The notes: generated by a model not told the origin, from the letters alone. Counted from the stretch's first letter, positions 16,241 to 26,298 are shown. The stretch: DNA of 64,000 nt from an uncultured Bacilli bacterium (GCA_934096805.1 CAKOMW010000001.1:434001-498000); one strand, 5' to 3'. Made by a program: numbers and translations.

Positions 16241-16270
16241 AGTTATTGACGTTTTGTCAATAACTTTTTT
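16241..16270 (+). terminator. Intrinsic terminator
   Basis: AGTTATTGAC-GTTTT-GTCAATAACT, a perfect 10-bp stem, then a T run. Ends the 400-aa membrane protein gene. Confidence 0.9.
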
Positions 16271-16289
16271 GATGTAAAAAAAAGAACAA

Positions 16290-16841
16290 TTAAATTGCTC
16301 TATAAATGTCTTTGTTTTTATATGGGTTGTTTTTGTCAATATGATCGATGAAGAGAATGCCGTTTAAATGGTCTATTTCATGTTGGAAGGCTATTGCTAG
16401 TTCTTCTCTTGCTCTTATTTTTATTTTGTTGCCATCGATGTCATATCCAGTTATGGTTACTCGGGCATTACGAGGAACAATACCGTTTACTTCACGGTTT
16501 ACTGATAGACATCCTTCTCCTTCTTCAACGTAGATTATTTCTTCTGATTGACTTACTATTTTTGGATTTATGATGATGTAAGTTTTAAATGTTTCTTTAA
16601 TGTCTTGTTCGTGAACTATGACAAGATATCTTTTATCAATTCCTAGTTGAATGGCTGCCATACCCATTCCTGGTCTTAAGTCATATTTTTTAGCTAGTTT
16701 TTCTATTTGACTGTTAGTAAGGTATTCGGTCATTTCTTTTATAGCAAGTTTGTCTTGTTCTTCTAGAGGAAAGGTTACTTCTTTACTAATAGTTCTTAGT
16801 TTTTTATTTTTTTCATCTAAAATATCTTTTGTTTTTAACAT
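16290..16841 (-). CDS. def: Peptide deformylase
   Basis: 183 aa. Removes the formyl group from N-terminal formyl-Met of nascent proteins. All three metal-site motifs are present: GMGMAAIQLG (motif 1), EGCLSV (motif 2, Cys ligand) and QHEIDH (HExxH). Start at 16841 is preceded by GAGGTGG on the minus strand. Stands alone between a + strand terminator and the YjcZ-like small gene. Confidence 0.95.
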   Translation of the reverse strand: MLKTKDILDEKNKKLRTISKEVTFPLEEQDKLAIKEMTEYLTNSQIEKLAKKYDLRPGMGMAAIQLGIDKRYLVIVHEQDIKETFKTYIIINPKIVSQSEEIIYVEEGEGCLSVNREVNGIVPRNARVTITGYDIDGNKIKIRAREELAIAFQHEIDHLNGILFIDHIDKNNPYKNKDIYRAI

Positions 16842-16876
16842 ATTACCACCTCAAAAGCAACTATATTATAGCATGA

Positions 16877-16908
16877 AAAAAGGAAATAGTAAACTACTTC
16901 CTTTTTAT
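16877..16908. terminator. Hairpin between def and the YjcZ-like gene
   Basis: AAAGGAAATAGT-AA-ACTACTTCCTTT with A and T runs on both sides. It sits directly after the minus-strand small gene and upstream of def, so it probably terminates the small gene. Confidence 0.6.
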
Positions 16909-17072
16909 TAATTCCATGCTCTAGCGCCAAGTATAATTATTAATAAGATAAATAATACTAGGATAATTGCATAGTTGCTTCCGTATCCTGTATAGCCATA
17001 GTTGTATGTTGGCATTTGGTTACAGCAGCTATTTGTATTCCCATATCCATAGGAATTACCGTAATAATACAT
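16908..17072 (-). CDS. YjcZ-like small glycine/tyrosine-rich membrane protein
   Basis: 54 aa. I chose ATG 17072 because AGGAGG (17079-17084) is 6 nt away; the ATG at 17078 is adjacent to it. The N-terminus is Tyr/Gly/Asn-rich (MYYYGNSYGYG, YNYGYTGYGSN) and the C-terminus one membrane segment (YAIILVLFILLIIILGA). This is the layout of the YjcZ family of small sporulation-annotated proteins, which also occur in non-spore-formers. Function unknown. It contains two adjacent cysteines. Confidence 0.65.
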   Translation of the reverse strand: MYYYGNSYGYGNTNSCCNQMPTYNYGYTGYGSNYAIILVLFILLIIILGARAWN

Positions 17073-17203
17073 AAGCATCCTCCTTTAACTATCTAATATA
17101 GTTTATTATACATGGTGCATTTGTGTTATTATAAAAAACCAATTTAATAAAAATAATTGCAAAAAATAAGGGATGATGTTATCATTATAATGAGGTAATG
17201 ATA

Positions 17204-18322
17204 ATGATAAAGAAAGTTGATAAACAATTGTTGATTTTAACGATTATTCTTTTTGCTATAGGGCTTATTATGATATATTCGGCTTCAAATGTTACGGCTT
17301 TTATGGTTAATGAGGCTACTCCTTGGAGATATTTTATTAAAGAATTAATATTTATTTTTGTAGGACTTGTCGGGGCGTTTTTTTTACTTATTGTTGATTT
17401 TAAGGCTTATTATAAGTTATCTTTTGTTGTGACATTTATTTTTTCAATTATTATTTTTTCTTTGGTTGTTTGGGGTACTGTTACTAATGGTGCAACGAAC
17501 TGGATAGGTTTTAAGGGGTTTGGGATACAGCCTAGTGAGTTTGTAAAGATTTCTAGTATTGTATTTTTTGCTTTTTATTATGAGAAGAATAAGAAGTATA
17601 CCGATAATAAGATTAGAATGATTGCTCCGCTTGTTATTGGAGGAATAATTACTTTTCTTATAATAGCACAGAAGGACTGGGGAACTGCTTTTATATATAT
17701 GATGATTGTTTTATTTATGTTTTTCTTTTCTAATGCTTCAAGGAAGATAAAGTTTGATGTGTTTAAAAAAGGTTTTTTCTTACTTATTGTAGGTATTATT
17801 TTACTTGTGTCTTTTGGGGATAAGCTTTTAGGGGAAAAGATAGAGAGATTTTCTTTTAACGCTCCTTGTGATAGGTATCTTACTGATGGAAATCAGTTAT
17901 GTAATGGTTTTATTGCAATGGATGGAGGAGGCCTTTTTGGAAAGGGTCTTGGTGGTTCAACGCAAAAGTATTTGTATTTACCTGAGCCTTATACTGATTT
18001 TATTTTTGCTATTTTTGTTGAAGAACTTGGAATTGTTGGGGCGAGTGTGTTACTTATTTTGTATCTTTTATTGATAGTTAGGATAGTGGTGATTGGTAAA
18101 AAAGCTAGTAATGGTTGCTATACTTTGATTTGTTATTCGTTTGCATTTTATATTTTTATTCATATTGCTATTAATTTAGGGGGTGTTTTGGGAATTATTC
18201 CAATGACGGGGATAACGCTTCCGTTCCTTAGTTATGGTGGTAGTATTTGTATATCGGTAATTATGGCGATTACGATTGTACAGAAAGTTTGTATTGTTAG
18301 TAAAAGTGTAAAGCGTGTGTAA
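17204..18322 (+). CDS. FtsW/RodA/SpoVE family peptidoglycan glycosyltransferase
   Basis: 372 aa; ATG 17204 chosen, 7 nt after GAGGT (17192-17196). A SEDS polymerase of the cytoplasmic membrane that makes glycan strands with a partner class B PBP. About ten membrane segments, with family motifs NGATNWIGF, QPSEFVKIS, QKDWGTA, GLFGKGLGGSTQKYLYLPE, DFIFAIFVEELG and LPFLSYGGS. The large extracellular loop carries an unusual Cys pair (APCDRYL...QLCNG) that could form a disulfide. I cannot tell FtsW from RodA by eye; PASTA PBP and mraY at 51-54 kb are possible partners. Confidence 0.9.
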   Translation: MIKKVDKQLLILTIILFAIGLIMIYSASNVTAFMVNEATPWRYFIKELIFIFVGLVGAFFLLIVDFKAYYKLSFVVTFIFSIIIFSLVVWGTVTNGATNWIGFKGFGIQPSEFVKISSIVFFAFYYEKNKKYTDNKIRMIAPLVIGGIITFLIIAQKDWGTAFIYMMIVLFMFFFSNASRKIKFDVFKKGFFLLIVGIILLVSFGDKLLGEKIERFSFNAPCDRYLTDGNQLCNGFIAMDGGGLFGKGLGGSTQKYLYLPEPYTDFIFAIFVEELGIVGASVLLILYLLLIVRIVVIGKKASNGCYTLICYSFAFYIFIHIAINLGGVLGIIPMTGITLPFLSYGGSICISVIMAITIVQKVCIVSKSVKRV

Positions 18323-18395
18323 AATTTTTATATAAAGTGAGGTACTTTTGATTTTTTCTACTCTTATATATATGAGGGCATATAAAGGAGGAGTT

Positions 18396-19151
18396 ATGGA
18401 AAAATTAAAAGACTTTTTTTATGAGTATAAATTGTATATTATTTTGATCGGTTCATTTGTTATTATTTTGTCTTTACAGTTATTTCTTTTTTATATTTTG
18501 AAGAATAAGAGTAGTTGTAATGATACTAGTGATGTTAATGAAATGGAGCCTTTGGTTGTTGCTTCGGATTCTTCTTTAGAGAAAGAGGTTTGTGTTGATA
18601 TCAGGGGTGAAGTTAAAACTCCTGGTGTTTATTGTATGGATTCTTCAAAAAGGGTTTTTCAAGTTATTGAAAAGGCTGGTGGTCTTACTAATAATGCTGA
18701 TACTTCTTCGAATAATCTTAGTCAAGGACTTGTTGATGAAATGGTGATAGTAGTATATAGTAAGAAAGAGATTCTTGATATTACTAGTGTAAAAGAAAAA
18801 GAAAAGAAAGTTTTGGATGATTGTTTGTCTAGTAATAGTGATAATTGTGTTACTAGTGTTAATGGTAATAAAAATAGTGTTAATAAGAATAGTAATAATA
18901 AGAGTAATAAGAAAAATAATAATATTTCTAGGGGTACTTCTGATAAGGGGTCTTCTGATATTGGTATTATTAACATAAATAGTGCCTCAAAGAGTGATTT
19001 AATGAAGCTTCCTGGAATTGGAGAAAAGAAGGCTCAAAATATAATTTCTTATCGTGAAGAAAATAAGTTTAATGATATTTCTGATATAAAGAATGTTAAA
19101 GGAATTGGGGAATCTTTGTTTTTAAAGATAAAAGATTATATAACTGTATGA
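18396..19151 (+). CDS. comEA: ComEA DNA receptor for competence
   Basis: 251 aa from ATG 18396 with AAAGGAGG just upstream. A membrane anchor (residues ~14-35), an SLBB-like domain (VCVDIRGEVKTPGVYCM), a Ser/Asn/Lys-rich linker, then a helix-hairpin-helix pair (ININSASKSDLMKLPGIGEK, NVKGIGESLFLKI). ComEA binds incoming double-stranded DNA and passes it to ComEC, whose gene overlaps this one by ATGA. The two Cys in the SLBB part could form a disulfide. Confidence 0.93.
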   Translation: MEKLKDFFYEYKLYIILIGSFVIILSLQLFLFYILKNKSSCNDTSDVNEMEPLVVASDSSLEKEVCVDIRGEVKTPGVYCMDSSKRVFQVIEKAGGLTNNADTSSNNLSQGLVDEMVIVVYSKKEILDITSVKEKEKKVLDDCLSSNSDNCVTSVNGNKNSVNKNSNNKSNKKNNNISRGTSDKGSSDIGIININSASKSDLMKLPGIGEKKAQNIISYREENKFNDISDIKNVKGIGESLFLKIKDYITV

Positions 19152-21223
19152 AGTCTTTGTTAAGGTGTAATGTTTTTTATTATGCTCTTTTTTTAATTGC
19201 TATTTCTTATTTTCTTATTTCTTATTTTTTTGTTTCTTTCTCTAGTGTTTATACTGATTTTTCTTCTTCAGAGTTTAAAATTATAGAGAAGACAAGGGAA
19301 GATTATGGGATAAAGTTTGTTTTTTTGGGAGAGGAAAAAGTTATTGGTTATTTATATTTGGATAGTTTTATTATTGATTCATATTATGATGATTATAATC
19401 TTGGAGATATGGTTTTGGTTTATGGGAGTAATGTTTCTATTCATAATAATACTGTTTTTAATACTTTTAATTATAAGAGGTATCTTTATAGTGAAAAAGT
19501 TTATAGCGTAATAAAAATATCTAGCATGGAGAAGATTAGTGATAATAAAAATTTGTTTTATGGATTGAAGAATTTGCTTATTAAAAGAGGTCTTTGTTTG
19601 AATAAGTCTTATCCTTATATTAATAGTTTGATATTTGGTGATAATAGTTATCTTGATTCTGATGTTGTTTTATCTTATCGGGGAAATGGAATTAGTCACT
19701 TGTTTGCGATATCAGGGACTCATATAAATATTTTACTTGGTATTTTTTATGTTTTTTTGAAAAAAATTGGTTTTGGAGAGAGAAAGAGGTGTTTTTTTTC
19801 TATATTCTTTTTACTTTTTTATATGTTTTTGACTGGTTTTTCAATGTCTGTTTTAAGGGCTTCAATTTTTGCTATTGGTATTATTATAAATAAACTTTTT
19901 AATTTTAAAGTAAGTAGTGTCAATGTTTTGATATTTTGTTTTTTTATAATGATGATGGTTAATCCTTTTAGTTTGTTTAATATTGGTTTTTTGTTTTCAA
20001 TACTGATATCTTTTTATTTAATTTTATTTAGTGATATTTTTAATAGAGATATTTCTTTTGTTAGAAAGACTTTTTTGGTTTCTTATGTTTCTTTTTTAGT
20101 TTCTTTTCCTATTTTGGTTAATAATTTTTATCAGGTTAATTTTATGTCTGTTTTTTATAATTTGTTGTTTGTACCTTTTGTTTCATTTGTTTTGTTACCT
20201 TTTGTATTTGCTTCTTATGTTTTTGTTTTTTTAGATGATATTTTATATTTTTTGATTTTATTGAATGAAAAGGTTTCTTTGTTTTTATATAGTTTTACTT
20301 TTCCAGTTGTAACTGTTTGTAAGATGTCTGTTTTTTTAATTGTTGTTTATTTTATTGTTATTAGTATTAATTTTAAAATGATGAAGAGGGGAAAAGTTTG
20401 GTTTAATTTTATAGTTATTTTGTTTATTTTGTTTTTGTGTTTTAGATCTAATTTACCTAATGGGGTTACTTTTATTGATGTTTCGCAGGGTGATAGTACT
20501 TTGATTACTTTTAATAAAAAGGTTGTTCTTATTGACACTGGTGGAGTATTGTCTTATGGAGATAAGGAGTATAAGTATCCTATTGCTAATAATAGAATAT
20601 TGCCTTTTCTTAGGTCTAAAGGAATTAAAAGGATTAATTATTTGGTGATTAGTCATGGGGATGTTGATCATGCGAGAGATGCTTTTTTTATAGTTGATAA
20701 TTTTAAAGTGGATAAGGTTATATTTAACTGTGGGGCTTATAATGATTTAGAGAAAGAACTAATTAATGTATTAAATAAAAAGAATATTGAGTATTATTCA
20801 TGTATTAAAGAATTGAATATTGATAATAATAGGTTATATTTTTTGCATACAGGGGAATATGATAATGAGAATGATAATAGTAATGTTATTTATACAAAGC
20901 TTGGTGGTTATAAATTTTTGTTTATGGGAGATGCATCAGTTGATAGGGAGAAGGATGTACTTGATAAGTATAATTTAAATGATATAGATTTTTTGAAGGT
21001 AGGACATCATGGCTCCGGTACAAGTAGTAGTGAGTATTTTATTGATAGAGTTAATCCTAAATATTCACTTATTAGTGTGGGGGAGAATAATAGATATGGA
21101 CATCCTAAAAAAGAGGTTCTTGATGTTTTGAGTAGTAGCAAGGTTTATCGGACTGATTTAGATGGAAGTATTGAGGTTAAGTTAAATAAAGATGGGTATA
21201 AGATTAGGACTTGTAGGCCATAA
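19148..21223 (+). CDS. comEC: ComEC/Rec2 DNA uptake channel
   Basis: 691 aa. An N-terminal OB-like region and membrane core with the competence motif (GISHLFAISGTHINIL), 8-10 membrane segments, then a C-terminal metallo-beta-lactamase domain (VSQGDSTLI, ISHGDVDHARD, GHHGSGTSSSEYF). It forms the channel for single-stranded DNA in transformation. Overlaps comEA by 4 nt (ATGA). With comEA it suggests a DNA-uptake apparatus, though no pilus genes are in this window. Confidence 0.93.
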   Translation: MKSLLRCNVFYYALFLIAISYFLISYFFVSFSSVYTDFSSSEFKIIEKTREDYGIKFVFLGEEKVIGYLYLDSFIIDSYYDDYNLGDMVLVYGSNVSIHNNTVFNTFNYKRYLYSEKVYSVIKISSMEKISDNKNLFYGLKNLLIKRGLCLNKSYPYINSLIFGDNSYLDSDVVLSYRGNGISHLFAISGTHINILLGIFYVFLKKIGFGERKRCFFSIFFLLFYMFLTGFSMSVLRASIFAIGIIINKLFNFKVSSVNVLIFCFFIMMMVNPFSLFNIGFLFSILISFYLILFSDIFNRDISFVRKTFLVSYVSFLVSFPILVNNFYQVNFMSVFYNLLFVPFVSFVLLPFVFASYVFVFLDDILYFLILLNEKVSLFLYSFTFPVVTVCKMSVFLIVVYFIVISINFKMMKRGKVWFNFIVILFILFLCFRSNLPNGVTFIDVSQGDSTLITFNKKVVLIDTGGVLSYGDKEYKYPIANNRILPFLRSKGIKRINYLVISHGDVDHARDAFFIVDNFKVDKVIFNCGAYNDLEKELINVLNKKNIEYYSCIKELNIDNNRLYFLHTGEYDNENDNSNVIYTKLGGYKFLFMGDASVDREKDVLDKYNLNDIDFLKVGHHGSGTSSSEYFIDRVNPKYSLISVGENNRYGHPKKEVLDVLSSSKVYRTDLDGSIEVKLNKDGYKIRTCRP

Positions 21224-21237
21224 GAAAGGAGTGAAAT

Positions 21238-21705
21238 ATGAATTATTATGATGAGATAAAGAATGAATTAGTAAAGAATGAGATTAATAGAAAAGTAAAA
21301 AAATATTCAATTAATAAAAGTAATTTAAATGCTTACTATAATGTTGGAAAATTATTGTTAGATGCAGGAAACAAATATGGAGAAAGCATTATTAAAGAGT
21401 ATTCATTAAGATTAACTAAAGAATTGGGTTCAGGATATAGTCAAAGAAACTTAAGAAATATGAGACAATTTTATAAAGTATTTCAAAAATGGCAGACGCT
21501 GTCTGCCAAATTAAGTTGGAGTCCTTTTTGTGAAATTATTTGGTTTGATGATGGCAAATTTCAATATTATGTCAAAATAATTGAATAATTTTACAATGTT
21601 TTTAGTGATGAAAAACTGTCGCAGCTTGCGACACAATTGAGTTGGATTCATTGGTATAAAATGTTATTGATTAATAATGATGTTACTACTGAATATAATA
21701 AATGA
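21238..21705 (+). pseudogene. DUF1016/YhcG N-terminal-domain protein, broken
   Basis: ATG 21238 after AAAGGAG starts a 116-aa ORF (NLNAYYNVGKLLLDAGNKYG, ELGSGYSQRNLRNMRQFYKVF) typical of the N-terminal half of YhcG/DUF1016 PDDEXK nuclease-like proteins. It stops at 21588. Just beyond, another frame encodes a repeat-like piece (FYNVFSDEKLSQLATQLSW...WYKMLLINNDV) and ends near 21705. The C-terminal nuclease half is missing. Such proteins are linked to mobile DNA and defence, and this copy appears inactive. Confidence 0.7.
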
Positions 21706-21771
21706 GAGAGTTTTACTTTATAATTTATTTTTTCTTTAAGTATATATTTGTAATTTTTACATATAATAGGA

Positions 21772-21853
21772 TTAGCGTTTTACTTTAGTTGGAACTATTT
21801 TATTAATATTTCATATTATATAGTAGTGACGCTAACCGCTAGTTGTTTAGCGT
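21772..21853. repeat. TTAGCGT/ACGCTAA inverted repeat
   Basis: TTAGCGT (21772-21778) is mirrored by ACGCTAA (21829-21835), and TTTAGCG recurs at 21847-21853. Possibly the remnant ends of a small mobile repeat or a regulatory hairpin. Weak evidence. Confidence 0.25.
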
Positions 21854-21864
21854 TTATATAGATT

Positions 21865-21885
21865 AAGAGCTTCGGCTCTTTTTTT
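21865..21885 (+). terminator. Intrinsic terminator
   Basis: AAGAGC-TTCG-GCTCTT with a stable tetraloop and a T run. Separates the com/DUF1016 region from tex. Confidence 0.9.
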
Positions 21886-21956
21886 CTTGTGCTTTTTATG
21901 GACAAGTTTATTTTTATTTGTTATTCTATAATAGATGTTAATTATGGAGGATATGT

Positions 21957-24095
21957 ATGAGTGAAGTTATTGTTAATGAAATGAGCAAAGATTTAGGAAT
22001 TAGTGTTTCTAGAATTAATAGTGTTTTATCTTTATTGGAGGATGGAAATACTATTCCTTTTATTGCTAGATATAGAAAAGAAGCTACTGGTAATATGGAT
22101 GAAGAATTTATAAAGAAAATAAATGATGTTTATATGTATCAAGTTAGTTTAATGAAAAGAAAAGAGGATGTTATTCGTTTGATTGAGGAAAAGGGTATGA
22201 TGAATGATCAATTAAGGATGAAGATTCTTTCTTGTAGTAAGCTTGTTGAGATTGAGGATTTGTATCGTCCTTACAAAGAAAGAAAAAAGACTAAGGCAAG
22301 TGATGCTATAGAGAAAGGATTAGAAGGGCTTGCTAAGATGATTATGTCTTTTCCTGTTAATGGTGATTTTTCTTCGATGGTTGCTAATTATAAGTGTAAG
22401 GTTACGGATAATGATGAAAAGCTTGTTTTAGCTGGATATATAATTGCGGAGTATATTTCTCTTAATAGTTATTATCGTAAGTATATTAGAAATTATATAT
22501 ATAGAAATGGTTTTATTAGTTCTTCTTTAAAGAAAGGTGCAGGGGATTCTCTCTTGGTTTATGAAATGTATTATGATTATAGTGAAGCTATTTCTAAGAT
22601 AAAGCCTCATCGAGTTCTTGCTCTTAATCGTGGTGCTAAAGAAGGAATTCTTTCTGTTAGTATTAGTTCTTTAGAGGATAAGATGGTATCTTATCTTTGT
22701 GATAAGGTTATTAAAAACAAGTCTTCTTTTGTTTGTTCTTTTGTTAAGTCTTGTATTGTTGATAGTTATAAGAGACTTATTTTTCCAAGTATTGAGAGGG
22801 AAATTAAGAGTGAACTTACGGATGTGGCTAGTGAAAGGGCGATTGCTAGTTTTTCTAATAATCTTAGGAATTTACTTATGACTCCTCCGGTTAATGATAT
22901 TGTTGTAATGGGATTTGATCCGGCTTTTAGAACAGGATGTAAGCTTGCTGTAATGGATGCGACTGGTGGGGTTTTAGATATTAGTGTTATTTATCCTCAT
23001 GAGCCTAAGTGTTTATATGAAGAAGCTAAAAGTATTGTTTTATCTCTTATTGATAAGTATAAAATTGATGTTATTGCGATTGGGAATGGAACTGCTTCTC
23101 GTGAGAGTGAGGCTTTTGTTTGTGATGTTTTAAAGAGTAGTAGTTATCCTTGTAAATATATTATAGTTAATGAGGCTGGTGCTTCGGTTTATTCTGCTAG
23201 TGAACTGGCGAGGGAAGAGTTTCCTAGTCTTGATGTTTCGGAACGTAGTGCAATATCGATTGGAAGAAGGCTTTTAGATCCGTTGTCGGAATTAGTTAAA
23301 ATAGATCCTAAGAGTATTGGTGTTGGAATGTATCAACATGATGTAAAACAACGTGAACTTAATGAGGCGCTTTTGTTTACTGTTTCTAGTGTAGTTAATA
23401 GTGTTGGGGTTAATGCTAATACTTGTAGTCCATCGATTCTTTCTTATGTTTCAGGACTTAATAAAAAGAGTATTTCTTGTTTTATTGATGAAAGAAATAG
23501 GCTTGGTAAATTTAAGAATAGAGATGAAATAAAGAAAATAAAAGGTATTAGTAATAAAGTTTATGAACAGGCGATTGGTTTTATAAGGATTAATGATGGT
23601 GATAATTTTCTTGATAGGACTAATATTCATCCTGATAGTTATGATGTTGCAAAAAGAATTGTTGATAGTCTTGGATTGTCTCTTTCAGATATAGGTAAGG
23701 ATTCTTTTAATTCAGTTCTTTCTAATGCTTGTCTTGATAGTTCTTCTTTTGGAATTGATGAGTATACTTTTTTGGATATTGTTAATAATTTAAAGAAACC
23801 TCTGCTTGATCCAAGGGATAGTCTTGTTAAGCCGATTCTTAAAAGTGATGTTTTGAAGATAGATGATCTTAAAATTGGTATGAAGTTACAAGGTACGGTT
23901 AGAAATGTGGTAGATTTTGGTTGCTTCGTAGATATTGGTCTTAAGAATGATGGTCTTATTCATATTTCTTGTCTTTCTGATGATTATATAAAACATCCTA
24001 GTGAAGTGGTTTCAGTGGGTGATATTATTGATTGTTATGTTTTGGAGGTTTTTAAGGATAAGAATAAGGTTTCTCTTACAATGAAGAGTAGTTAA
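21957..24095 (+). CDS. tex: Tex-family S1 RNA-binding transcription accessory protein
   Basis: 712 aa. Start ATG 21957, 6 nt after GGAGG. Domains in order: N-terminal helical Tex domain (TIPFIARYRKEATGNMDEEF), a YqgF-like RNase H fold (VMGFDPAFRTGCKLAVMD, AIGNGTASRESE), helix-hairpin-helix motifs (GLNKKSISCFIDERN), and a C-terminal S1 domain (GTVRNVVDFGCFVDIG). Tex binds nucleic acid and affects transcription and RNA decay. Full length for the family. Confidence 0.93.
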   Translation: MSEVIVNEMSKDLGISVSRINSVLSLLEDGNTIPFIARYRKEATGNMDEEFIKKINDVYMYQVSLMKRKEDVIRLIEEKGMMNDQLRMKILSCSKLVEIEDLYRPYKERKKTKASDAIEKGLEGLAKMIMSFPVNGDFSSMVANYKCKVTDNDEKLVLAGYIIAEYISLNSYYRKYIRNYIYRNGFISSSLKKGAGDSLLVYEMYYDYSEAISKIKPHRVLALNRGAKEGILSVSISSLEDKMVSYLCDKVIKNKSSFVCSFVKSCIVDSYKRLIFPSIEREIKSELTDVASERAIASFSNNLRNLLMTPPVNDIVVMGFDPAFRTGCKLAVMDATGGVLDISVIYPHEPKCLYEEAKSIVLSLIDKYKIDVIAIGNGTASRESEAFVCDVLKSSSYPCKYIIVNEAGASVYSASELAREEFPSLDVSERSAISIGRRLLDPLSELVKIDPKSIGVGMYQHDVKQRELNEALLFTVSSVVNSVGVNANTCSPSILSYVSGLNKKSISCFIDERNRLGKFKNRDEIKKIKGISNKVYEQAIGFIRINDGDNFLDRTNIHPDSYDVAKRIVDSLGLSLSDIGKDSFNSVLSNACLDSSSFGIDEYTFLDIVNNLKKPLLDPRDSLVKPILKSDVLKIDDLKIGMKLQGTVRNVVDFGCFVDIGLKNDGLIHISCLSDDYIKHPSEVVSVGDIIDCYVLEVFKDKNKVSLTMKSS

Positions 24096-24117
24096 TATTT
24101 TGGTTGGGAGTGGTTTT

Positions 24118-26298
24118 ATGTCTTTTATAAAGGGTAATTTTAAAAAGTATATTTTTAAGTCAGATAATGGTTATGTTATAGGTCTTTTTAAGGTTAAGGA
24201 TTGTTCTTCTGATATTTCATATAAAAATAAATCTATTACGTTTACTGGTTATTTTCCTCTTCTTAATGAGAATGATTTGTACGTGTTTAACGGAAATATG
24301 GTTAATCATAGTAAGTATGGGGAACAGTTTAATGTTTCTTCTTATGAGGTTGTTTTGCCAGAGGAGAAGGATAATATAGTAGAGTTTTTGTGTAGTGATA
24401 TTTTTCCTGGTATTGGAGAGAGGAAGGCTTCGAAGATAGTGGAGGTTCTGGGTGATGATTGTCTTAGTGTTATTCTTGAAACTCCGGATAATTTATTGTT
24501 GGTTCCTGGGGTTACTTCTAAACAAAAGGATACTATTTATGATAATTTAGTTAAGTATCGTGAGTCTTATTTGACAATAGTGGAACTTACTTCTTATGGT
24601 TTTAATATGAAGGATGCTCTTTCTATTTATAATAAGTATAAGTCTATGACTATCTCAGTATTTAGTTCTAATCCTTATAAACTTATTGATGATATTACAG
24701 ATATTACTTATAAGAAAATTGAGAATATTCGTCATAATCTTTCTATAAGTGATGATGATAAGAATAGAATTAAGGCTTCTGTTACGTATGTTTTTTCTTT
24801 TGTTTGTTTTTCTTATGGAAATACTTATATGTTGTATGATGAGATTGTTTCGTTTACTAAAAGGTTGCTTGGTTTTGAAAGCAGTTCTCTTATTATTGAT
24901 TGTCTTAGTGAAATGGTTTCTTCTGGTGAAGTGGTTAAGTATGAAGAAAAGTATTTTTTAAAGAATATGTATGAAATGGAGAGGTATGTTGCTAATAGAA
25001 TATTTAATTTGGCTAATTCTTTTACGAAGTTTAATTATGAAAATATCGATAGTTCAATAGAAGAGTTAGAGAGTTTGCTTGGAATTTCTTATAATTCTTG
25101 TCAAATTTCAGCAATAAGGGAAGCTTTTGTTAATAATTTGTTGGTTATTACGGGAGGACCTGGTACTGGTAAGACTACTATTATAAATGCGATATGTAAA
25201 TTGTATAGTTCTATTAATGGGGTCTCTTATGATGAAATGATGGATAGTTTTGTTCTTCTTGCTCCGACTGGTCGTGCTGCTAAGAGGGTTAGTGAACAAA
25301 CTGGTTATGTTGCTTCGACTATTCATAGATTTTTGAAGTGGAATAAGGAAGATAATAGTTTTAGGGTTAATGAAGAGAATAAAAGTAGTGCTAAAGTAGT
25401 TGTTGTTGATGAGGTTAGTATGGTTGATATTAATCTTTTATATAGTTTATTTCTTGGGATTAATGATGATACAAAGGTTATATTGATTGGGGATTTTAAT
25501 CAACTTCCTAGTGTTGGGCCGGGGCAAGTTCTTAAGGATATAATTCTTAGTGATTGTGTTAATGTTGTAAAGTTGGAGAAGCTTTATCGAAGGGAGGAGA
25601 CTTCTAATATAACGCTTCTTGCTCATGATATTATACATGATAGTGTTTCTATGGATTTGTTTAATAGTAGTGATGATTTGTCTTTTATAGAGTGTGATAG
25701 TACTAATATGAAAGATAAACTTTTAGAGGTTGTTTCTTCTTATGTTGATTGTTCTTATGATAGTTTTCAGGTTCTTGCTCCTATATATAAGGGAGATAAT
25801 GGAATTGATGATTTGAATTATTTTTTACAAGATATTTTTAATCCTAAAGATTCTTCTAAAAATGAGATGGTTTTAGATGGAGTTTTATATAGAGAATGTG
25901 ATAAGGTTTTACAACTTGTTAATAATGTTGATGATAATGTATTTAATGGTGATATTGGGTCTATTAGGCTTATTAAAAATAAAGAAAAGCAGGTTTATAT
26001 TGATTTTGATAATAATATGATTAAATATACTCCTGCTAATTATAGTAATATAAAACTTGGTTATGCAATTAGTATTCACAAGGCTCAAGGTAGTGAATTT
26101 GATTATGTGGTTATTCCAGTTTTAAATAAGTATAATAATATGCTTTATAGAAAGCTTATATATACAGGGATTACTCGGGCTAAAAAGAAGCTTATTTTAA
26201 TTGGCGAGGTTTCGGCTTTTATTAAGAGTGTTCATAATACTCGTGAAGATAACAGAAGAACTTGTCTTAAAAATTTTATAGTTTCATGTATTGAATAG
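24118..26298 (+). CDS. recD2: RecD2-type ATP-dependent DNA helicase
   Basis: 726 aa; ATG 24118 with GGGAGTGG upstream is preferred over the TTG at 24100. An SF1 5'-3' helicase with the RecD2 N-terminal OB and HhH region (FPGIGERKASKIVEVLG, VPGVTSKQKD), Walker A GGPGTGKTT, Walker B VVVDEVSMVD, motif III GDFNQLPSVGPGQ, and the C-terminal SH3/UvrD-like part with SIHKAQGSEF. No recB or recC lies nearby, as expected for RecD2. Close behind tex and probably co-transcribed. Confidence 0.92.
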   Translation: MSFIKGNFKKYIFKSDNGYVIGLFKVKDCSSDISYKNKSITFTGYFPLLNENDLYVFNGNMVNHSKYGEQFNVSSYEVVLPEEKDNIVEFLCSDIFPGIGERKASKIVEVLGDDCLSVILETPDNLLLVPGVTSKQKDTIYDNLVKYRESYLTIVELTSYGFNMKDALSIYNKYKSMTISVFSSNPYKLIDDITDITYKKIENIRHNLSISDDDKNRIKASVTYVFSFVCFSYGNTYMLYDEIVSFTKRLLGFESSSLIIDCLSEMVSSGEVVKYEEKYFLKNMYEMERYVANRIFNLANSFTKFNYENIDSSIEELESLLGISYNSCQISAIREAFVNNLLVITGGPGTGKTTIINAICKLYSSINGVSYDEMMDSFVLLAPTGRAAKRVSEQTGYVASTIHRFLKWNKEDNSFRVNEENKSSAKVVVVDEVSMVDINLLYSLFLGINDDTKVILIGDFNQLPSVGPGQVLKDIILSDCVNVVKLEKLYRREETSNITLLAHDIIHDSVSMDLFNSSDDLSFIECDSTNMKDKLLEVVSSYVDCSYDSFQVLAPIYKGDNGIDDLNYFLQDIFNPKDSSKNEMVLDGVLYRECDKVLQLVNNVDDNVFNGDIGSIRLIKNKEKQVYIDFDNNMIKYTPANYSNIKLGYAISIHKAQGSEFDYVVIPVLNKYNNMLYRKLIYTGITRAKKKLILIGEVSAFIKSVHNTREDNRRTCLKNFIVSCIE

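Noticed and set aside
18840..18960. AAT/AGT-rich stretch as a possible tandem repeat array
   Set aside because: It is the low-complexity Asn/Ser/Lys linker of ComEA, without a regular period.
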